A stretch of 10,481 nt of DNA from an uncultured Collinsella sp. (GTDB lineage Bacteria; Actinomycetota; Coriobacteriia; Coriobacteriales; Coriobacteriaceae). A program made the translations under genes and the position numbers. Positions 6,088-10,481 of the stretch are shown piece by piece; positions within the stretch are counted from its first letter, which is position 1; each line of letters starts with the position of its first letter. The stretch spans positions 1-10,481 of the forward strand of contig CATXML010000031.1 of assembly GCA_958372035.1 (NCBI GenBank), given 5' to 3'. The notes under the pieces were generated by a model that was not told the origin of the DNA, ran no database searches, and saw nothing but the letters and a program-made list of their open reading frames with translations.

Positions 6088-6963
6088 ATGAACAAGCCGA
6101 GTGTTTCTGCTGGTGTCGTTGCCGGCGTTGCCCTGGGAGCCGCGGCACTTGGTGCGGCCGCCGTCGCTGTTCGCGCTGCCTGTCTGCAGGTCGCGAGGAC
6201 CCGCAATGGGCTGGCGCGTGTAAAGCGCGTGCACGATGAGGGCGGCGACGAAGTTCGCGTATTGGTTCAAGGCGGCGTCTACCAAAGCGCGAGTTACGTT
6301 GGCGAGCGCTGGGCGGAGCCCGTCTTTGCGTACTATCGCGCGTTTGACGACGTGTTTGAGGCCGAGGATGCGATGCGCGACGCTTATGGTCACGGTATCA
6401 GCCGTATGCTTATGCTAGGTGGCGGCGGGTTTGCCTATCCCAAATATGCGCTGGTGTCGCACGAGGGCTTGCGTATGGACGTTATCGAGTATGACGGAGA
6501 GATAACGCGCTTGGCGCGCCGTTGGTTCTACCTGGACGAGCTGGAGCGCGCGGTGGGCGACCGCCTGCGGGTGATTACCGCCGAGGCTCGCTCGTATCTG
6601 GGTGTGACGAGCGTGGGCCATCGTCGCTACGACGTGGTCGTGAGCGATTGCTTTGGCGGTGCCGAGCCCGTTCGCGAGCTGGCGACCGTTGAGGCGTTGC
6701 ATCTGGTGCGGGGCAGCCTGAACCCCGGGGGTATCTACGTGGCCAATATCGTGAGCGCAAACGAGGGGAGCGATGTGGCGTTCCTTCGCGACTGCGCTGC
6801 CACGGCACTCGAGGTATTCGTCCACGCCTGGGTGGTCCCATGTGGCGATGCGAAGTTCGGCGGCGAGGAAAACTACCTGCTCATCGCCAGCGACGGCGAC
6901 TACGCCTTTGCCGAAGCCGTGCCCTTCGACACCGACTTCCTCGGCACTGCTCTCCACGACTAG
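6088..6963 (+). CDS. Membrane-anchored spermidine-synthase-like protein
   Basis: 291 residues starting immediately after the elp3 stop, with AGGAG 8 nt upstream inside elp3, so both genes share an mRNA. An N-terminal Ala/Gly-rich hydrophobic helix (about 8-33) predicts a membrane anchor. The rest is a Rossmann fold of the spermidine synthase family: QGGVYQSASYV (61-71), nucleotide-loop LMLGGGGFAYPKY (108-120), acidic strand end DVIEYDGEIT (131-140), YDVVVSDCFGG (181-191), LNPGGIYVANIVS (211-223) and EENYLLIAS (260-268). True spermidine synthases have DSxDP where this has DCFGG, so the second acidic residue that binds the polyamine is missing; GGGG replaces GGGDG. It is therefore more likely a methyltransferase or aminopropyltransferase relative with a different substrate. 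No function is claimed. Its pairing with elp3 is suggestive only. Confidence 0.75.
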   Translation: MNKPSVSAGVVAGVALGAAALGAAAVAVRAACLQVARTRNGLARVKRVHDEGGDEVRVLVQGGVYQSASYVGERWAEPVFAYYRAFDDVFEAEDAMRDAYGHGISRMLMLGGGGFAYPKYALVSHEGLRMDVIEYDGEITRLARRWFYLDELERAVGDRLRVITAEARSYLGVTSVGHRRYDVVVSDCFGGAEPVRELATVEALHLVRGSLNPGGIYVANIVSANEGSDVAFLRDCAATALEVFVHAWVVPCGDAKFGGEENYLLIASDGDYAFAEAVPFDTDFLGTALHD

Positions 6964-6988
6964 CCTATTGGGAATAGTCAGTCCCGTC
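6964..6988. other. Convergent gene junction
   Basis: Only 25 nt lie between the stop codons of the spermidine-synthase-like gene and the BrxHI-like helicase. Small dyads are present (CTATT-GGG-AATAG at 6964-6976; GGGA...TCCC), but there is no T-run on either strand, so no terminator can be called. Transcripts from both sides probably overlap. Confidence 0.45.
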
Positions 6989-9433
6989 TTATGTGTGGTC
7001 GCGCCAGCTGAGGACGCGCTGCTTCATACCCTCGATGTCGAGCACGCCTTCGGCAAAGCCCTTGCGCACGAGCTCTTCGGGAACCAACTCGTCGTAGCGG
7101 TCAAAGTAAGGCACCTCGCCGGGATAGACGAGCTCGATGGGATCGAAGTCCTTCTCGGCCTCGTCGGCGAGCACCTCAAAGAACGTCTCCTCGTCGGCCT
7201 TCATCTTAAACTGCAGAAAGTACGGGCGTGACGGATCGAGCCCGCGAAGGCCCAGCTCCGCGGCACATTTAATCTTGAGCATGCGCTCGAGCGCCAAAAA
7301 GGCGTAGCTGCCCAGCCAGGGGAAGAGCACCCAGGTATCGCCGCCCAGGTTAATGAGCGGCTTGGTTCCCGCCCCCGAAATCTCGGCCGTATGACGAGCC
7401 TGCGCCAAGCGGGCCCGTGCGTTACCCATAAGGTACGGATATGTCGCGTGCTCGTTGAGCGCCTTGTGCATGCGCTCGAGCACATGCGTGTTAATGTCTC
7501 CGGGGCAGTCGCCAAAGTAGGCCGGCACCCGGCCCTTGACCTGCGTGGCAAAGACAGTGTGACGCTTCCAGTCCACTTCCTCGACAATCCAGCAGTGTCC
7601 GGCGATGGCGATGCGCTCGCCGGGTGGGGGCGGATTAACGATCGTGCCCAGCTCAGCCGATTCGCTCCGGACGGTAAACTCCTCGTTTTCCTGGAACACG
7701 GCGTAGAACTTAAAGTTATTGATGATGCGCTCGCCCGCGAGGCCCACGATGAGCCCGCCACCTTCGGTGACCTGGATATGGTCGATCTTAATGAGGTGAC
7801 GTAGCAGCACACGGTAATCGTCTGCCGAGACACGGTGGAAATAGCTGAGCGTGAGCACGCGCTGGGCAAGTTCGGCCGGCGTGAGCTCGCCGGTGCCGGC
7901 GAGGGTCGACATAGTCTGGTGATAGAGCAGGCTGTAGGGGAGACGATCGAGCTCGGGTGGCTCGACCCACTTTTCCTCGCGATAGAGTTGTACGAGCGCG
8001 ATACCCTGCAGGAGCTTCCAGGGAATGGTTTCGGGCATCATCGTGCGCGGCTCGGGCTCTTCCTCGCGCATGACAAACCACATCTCGGGCGGAAGATCGC
8101 GACGGCCTGTGCGCCCCATGCGCTGAAAAAAGGAGCTAACGGTAAACGGCGCGTCAATCTGGAAGGCGCGCTCCAGGCGGCCGATATCGATACCGAGCTC
8201 CAACGTAGAGGTGGTGACGGTTGTCTGCGTCTGCTCCTCGTCGCGCATGAGTTCCTCGGCCGTCTCGCGCAGCGATGCCGAAAGATTGCCGTGATGGATG
8301 AGAAAGCGGTCGGGCTCGTGCCGGCTCTCGCAGTAGCTGCGCAGCATGGAGCACACGGCCTCTGCCTCCTCGCGAGAGTTGGCAAAGACCAGGCACTTGC
8401 GGCCGCGCGTATGCTCAAAGATATAGCCCATACCGGGGTCGGCGTTGTCGGGCGCTGTGTCGGTGGGGTTGAGAAGCGCCTGCTCGGTCGCTCGTGGGAT
8501 GTCGACTTCGCCCTCGGGGGCCGAGGAAGTGCGGCGGTTCCCGGAGGTAGCCTTATCCTGTGCCCGTTCGCGACGTTGACGGCGCTCCTCCTGTGTGAGC
8601 TGTCCGCTGTGGCGCGTGTCTTGGGTGTCGGCCGGCAGCGCTGTGGGTGCCGCCGCCTCGATGCGCTCGCATGCGAGCACTTCGGCTTCCTGCGGACCTG
8701 TGCCCATGAATTCCCGCTGCTGAGCCTGGGGGCCCGAGTTGTAGAAGTGCTCCATGGAGATGCGCCACACGCGGCGCGGGTCCTCAAAGCGGGGGATAAC
8801 GCAGTCGCGCCCCGTTCCCTGCGAGAGAAAGGCGCCCGTGCGCTCGGGGTCGCCGATGGTGGCCGAAAGGCCAATGCGGCGGGGCTGCACGCCTGCCATG
8901 CGCGAGAGGCGCTCGATAAGACAGAGCGTCTGCCCGCCGCGGTCGCCGCGCATGAGCGAATGGACTTCGTCGATAACCACATAGCGCAGGTCGCAAAACA
9001 TGCGCGGGATCGCCATGTGCTTATGGATCAGGAGCGCCTCGAGCGACTCGGGCGTAATCTGTAGGATACCGCTCGGTTTTTTGATGAGTTTAGCCTTGTG
9101 TGATTGCGAGACATCGCCATGCCAGTGCCAGACAGGGATATCAGCCTCTTCGCAGAGGTCGTTGAGGCGGACGAACTGATCGTTGATGAGTGCTTTGAGG
9201 GGGCCAATGTAGAGGGCGCCCACGCTCGCGGGCGGGTTCTCCCAAAACTCGGTCAGGATGGGAAAGAAGGCCGCCTCAGTTTTGCCAGATGCCGTGGATG
9301 CCGTCAGGAGCACATTGTCTTGCGTGTTGAAGATGGCATCTGCCGCCGCAACCTGGATGGAGCGCAGACTCTCCCAATCGTGGGAGTAGATGAAGTCTTG
9401 GATAAACGGGGCGTAGCGGTCAAAGGCGTTCAC
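6989..9433 (-). CDS. brxHI: Lhr-like SF2 helicase, BrxHI type
   Basis: 814 residues from a GTG at 9433, chosen because GAGGAGG lies 4 nt upstream; an upstream TTG at 9475 has no ribosome site. RecA domain 1 shows Walker A TASTASGKTEAAF (44-56), GPLKALINDQ (78-87), Walker B box DEVH (155-158) and motif III SAT (190-192). RecA domain 2 shows VFANSREEAE (349-358), STLELGIDIG (409-418) and QRMGRTGRRD (437-446). A winged-helix-like region follows (about 495-560), then a long C-terminal region with no recognised motifs. Residues about 232-332 between the RecA domains are a hydrophilic, Gln/Arg/Glu/Ala-rich insertion that looks disordered. BrxHI helicases accompany BrxD in type 2 BREX phage defence and in related cassettes. 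It is last in a minus-strand unit behind the BrxD-like gene, 116 nt away. A general DNA-repair Lhr helicase is the main alternative; the neighbour favours BrxHI. Confidence 0.85.
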   Translation of the reverse strand: MNAFDRYAPFIQDFIYSHDWESLRSIQVAAADAIFNTQDNVLLTASTASGKTEAAFFPILTEFWENPPASVGALYIGPLKALINDQFVRLNDLCEEADIPVWHWHGDVSQSHKAKLIKKPSGILQITPESLEALLIHKHMAIPRMFCDLRYVVIDEVHSLMRGDRGGQTLCLIERLSRMAGVQPRRIGLSATIGDPERTGAFLSQGTGRDCVIPRFEDPRRVWRISMEHFYNSGPQAQQREFMGTGPQEAEVLACERIEAAAPTALPADTQDTRHSGQLTQEERRQRRERAQDKATSGNRRTSSAPEGEVDIPRATEQALLNPTDTAPDNADPGMGYIFEHTRGRKCLVFANSREEAEAVCSMLRSYCESRHEPDRFLIHHGNLSASLRETAEELMRDEEQTQTTVTTSTLELGIDIGRLERAFQIDAPFTVSSFFQRMGRTGRRDLPPEMWFVMREEEPEPRTMMPETIPWKLLQGIALVQLYREEKWVEPPELDRLPYSLLYHQTMSTLAGTGELTPAELAQRVLTLSYFHRVSADDYRVLLRHLIKIDHIQVTEGGGLIVGLAGERIINNFKFYAVFQENEEFTVRSESAELGTIVNPPPPGERIAIAGHCWIVEEVDWKRHTVFATQVKGRVPAYFGDCPGDINTHVLERMHKALNEHATYPYLMGNARARLAQARHTAEISGAGTKPLINLGGDTWVLFPWLGSYAFLALERMLKIKCAAELGLRGLDPSRPYFLQFKMKADEETFFEVLADEAEKDFDPIELVYPGEVPYFDRYDELVPEELVRKGFAEGVLDIEGMKQRVLSWRDHT

Positions 9434-9549
9434 GGGGCCTCCTCTCAAAAACGAATTTCTCAACGCTGCCGACAACGGCTTGCTGCATTACAGTCTCAAC
9501 GTTTGCCCAGATAAAACCTGCCAAAATAAACCTGTCGCTTATTGGCAGG
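9434..9549 (-). other. Spacer between the BrxD-like and BrxHI-like genes
   Basis: 116 nt with a hairpin at the upstream end (9516-9550) and a strong ribosome site (GAGGAGG) at the downstream end for the helicase. No promoter with both boxes is visible on the minus strand, so the helicase is probably transcribed from in front of the BrxD-like gene, with the hairpin limiting how much of it is made. Confidence 0.4.
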
Positions 9550-9550
9550 T
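9516..9550 (-). terminator. Hairpin after brxD, weak terminator or attenuator
   Basis: A perfect 9-bp inverted repeat (ACCTGCCAA with TTGGCAGGT, 17-nt loop) begins at the last base of the BrxD-like stop codon on the minus strand and is followed by TTTAT (9515-9511). A second CAGGT inside the loop (9534-9530) can pair with the same ACCTG, giving a competing shorter stem. The T-tract is short, so partial termination is more likely than a full stop. Confidence 0.45.
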
Positions 9551-10481
9551 TAGATGGTGAATTCGGCGAAGTTACGGTCGCCGCCTGCGGTATCGGTGTC
9601 GCCTGTTGCGGTTGCCGGCGCCAACGCGTCGCCGCCGACGCTTTGCAGCAGCTCGGCCACGTTGGCGTCGGGGTTTTGGCACAGGATATCGAGCAGCTCG
9701 ATAAAGTCACGAATGACTTCACGCGGCGTCAGATGCGTGTCGGCTCCCACGCGACCGAACTCGATCTTGAGGAAGTCCACCAAGTCGTTCTCGGTAAGCG
9801 TGGGCGTCCAGCCAAAGTAGCCAGCGTGAATTTGCATGAGTTTTTCGATCAGCACCAGCAGCTCCTCGTAGGTGAGCGGCTGCAGGCGGATGATGGGCGC
9901 GAGCATGTCCTTAAGGTCCTCGCGCGCAAAGCGACCCTGAGCGAGTCGGCTGCGCAGGGCCTCGTAGGAGAACACGCCGCGGCGGCGGTCTTCGATGGAG
10001 GTTGGCGTGCCGCCCATGATCATGCCCAGGTACTGTGCCTTGCCCTGAAGTGTGTCGTTGTACATGGTCAGGATCTTCTCGTAGTTGTACTGGCGCGTGA
10101 TGGCATTGGGAATCTTATACAGATTCACGAGCTCGTCGATGAGCACCAGCATGCCCTTGTAGCCACTGCAAACCAAAAAACGCGCGATGAGTTTGACGTA
10201 GTCGTACCAGTCGTCATCGCTGATGATGGTCGAGGAGCCCAGCTCGGCGCGTGCCTCGCTCTTGGTGCGGTACTCGCCGCGAATCCATTTGGTCACGCGG
10301 CTCATGGTCTCTTCGTCGCCCCCGGATGCGGCCATGCGATAGCGGCGGAGCATGCGGGTGAAGTCGAAGCCGTGGACCATCTCCTCGAGCGGGGCCAGTT
10401 GGGCATTGACGACCGACTCGTCGACGTCGGCACACGAGGCGACCCAGCGATCCAGAATAAGGTTGAGCGCACCGCCCTCGG
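9550..10481 (-). CDS. brxD: DUF2791 P-loop ATPase, BrxD type (C-terminal part)
   Basis: 309 residues are visible; the start and Walker A lie beyond the right edge, since the frame is open to the last base. The family is usually about 430-450 residues, so roughly 130 are missing. The first 33 visible residues (EGGALNLILDRW onward) precede MVHGFDFTRMLRRYRMA. Further on are YVKLIARFLVCSGYKG, Walker B LVLIDELVNLYK, and the highly characteristic MIMGGTPTSIEDRRRG with FSYEALRSRL, which mark PF10923 BREX-type ATP-binding proteins. A helical, winged-helix-like C-terminus follows (about LTPREVIRDFIELLDIL). BrxD is thought to be an ATPase partner of BrxHI, possibly loading it on DNA; its biochemical role is not settled. 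It lies upstream of the helicase, the order found in type 2 BREX. Family assignment is confident; membership of a complete defence system cannot be judged here. Confidence 0.88.
   Translation of the reverse strand, partial: EGGALNLILDRWVASCADVDESVVNAQLAPLEEMVHGFDFTRMLRRYRMAASGGDEETMSRVTKWIRGEYRTKSEARAELGSSTIISDDDWYDYVKLIARFLVCSGYKGMLVLIDELVNLYKIPNAITRQYNYEKILTMYNDTLQGKAQYLGMIMGGTPTSIEDRRRGVFSYEALRSRLAQGRFAREDLKDMLAPIIRLQPLTYEELLVLIEKLMQIHAGYFGWTPTLTENDLVDFLKIEFGRVGADTHLTPREVIRDFIELLDILCQNPDANVAELLQSVGGDALAPATATGDTDTAGGDRNFAEFTI

Noticed and set aside
7835..9064. 409-codon plus-strand open frame opposite the helicase
   Set aside because: It is antisense to a helicase with all its motifs intact, has no ribosome site or recognisable domain, and is the kind of shadow expected in G+C-rich coding DNA.
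9434..9475. TTG start at 9475 for the helicase
   Set aside because: No ribosome site precedes it, while GAGGAGG lies just upstream of the GTG at 9433, which also begins the conserved sequence.

Overview
The window looks like chromosomal DNA from a high-GC Gram-positive bacterium, most likely a gut actinomycete of the class Coriobacteriia (Collinsella-like). This is inferred from the codon use (G/C-rich third positions), the DUF3516-type actinobacterial helicase start, a leaderless-looking gene, and the mix of a bacterial Elp3 with an XRE/DUF4097 membrane pair. No rRNA, tRNA, CRISPR array or insertion sequence was seen. No gene-free stretch exceeds 300 bases.

Left part (1-2205, all minus strand): the first 92 codons of a large SF2 helicase that runs off the left edge, then a TrmB-family tRNA (guanine-N7) methyltransferase, then a Trm9-like SAM methyltransferase. 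A 267-bp divergent intergenic region follows, with a consensus -35 box and a 13-nt palindrome.

Middle (2473-6963, all plus strand): a two-gene unit in which a membrane-anchored XRE regulator overlaps a DUF4097 beta-repeat membrane protein by the ATGA of stop and start. It ends in a strong hairpin terminator that abuts a -10 box placed for a leaderless elp3 transcript. elp3 (radical SAM plus GNAT, wobble-uridine modification) is followed immediately by a membrane-anchored spermidine-synthase-like protein.

Right part (6989-10481, minus strand, convergent with the middle unit): an Lhr-like SF2 helicase of the BrxHI type, preceded by a DUF2791 ATP-binding protein of the BrxD type that runs off the right edge. 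These two are the last two genes of type 2 BREX phage-defence operons and also occur in smaller cassettes, so the genes beyond the right edge decide which this is.

Two themes stand out. First, three candidate tRNA-modification enzymes (TrmB, Trm9-like, Elp3) lie within about 6 kb. Elp3 and Trm9 act in sequence on wobble uridine in eukaryotes (cm5U, then mcm5U), and finding candidates for both steps in one bacterial locus is unusual. Second, the BrxD/BrxHI pair points to a defence or DNA-processing module.
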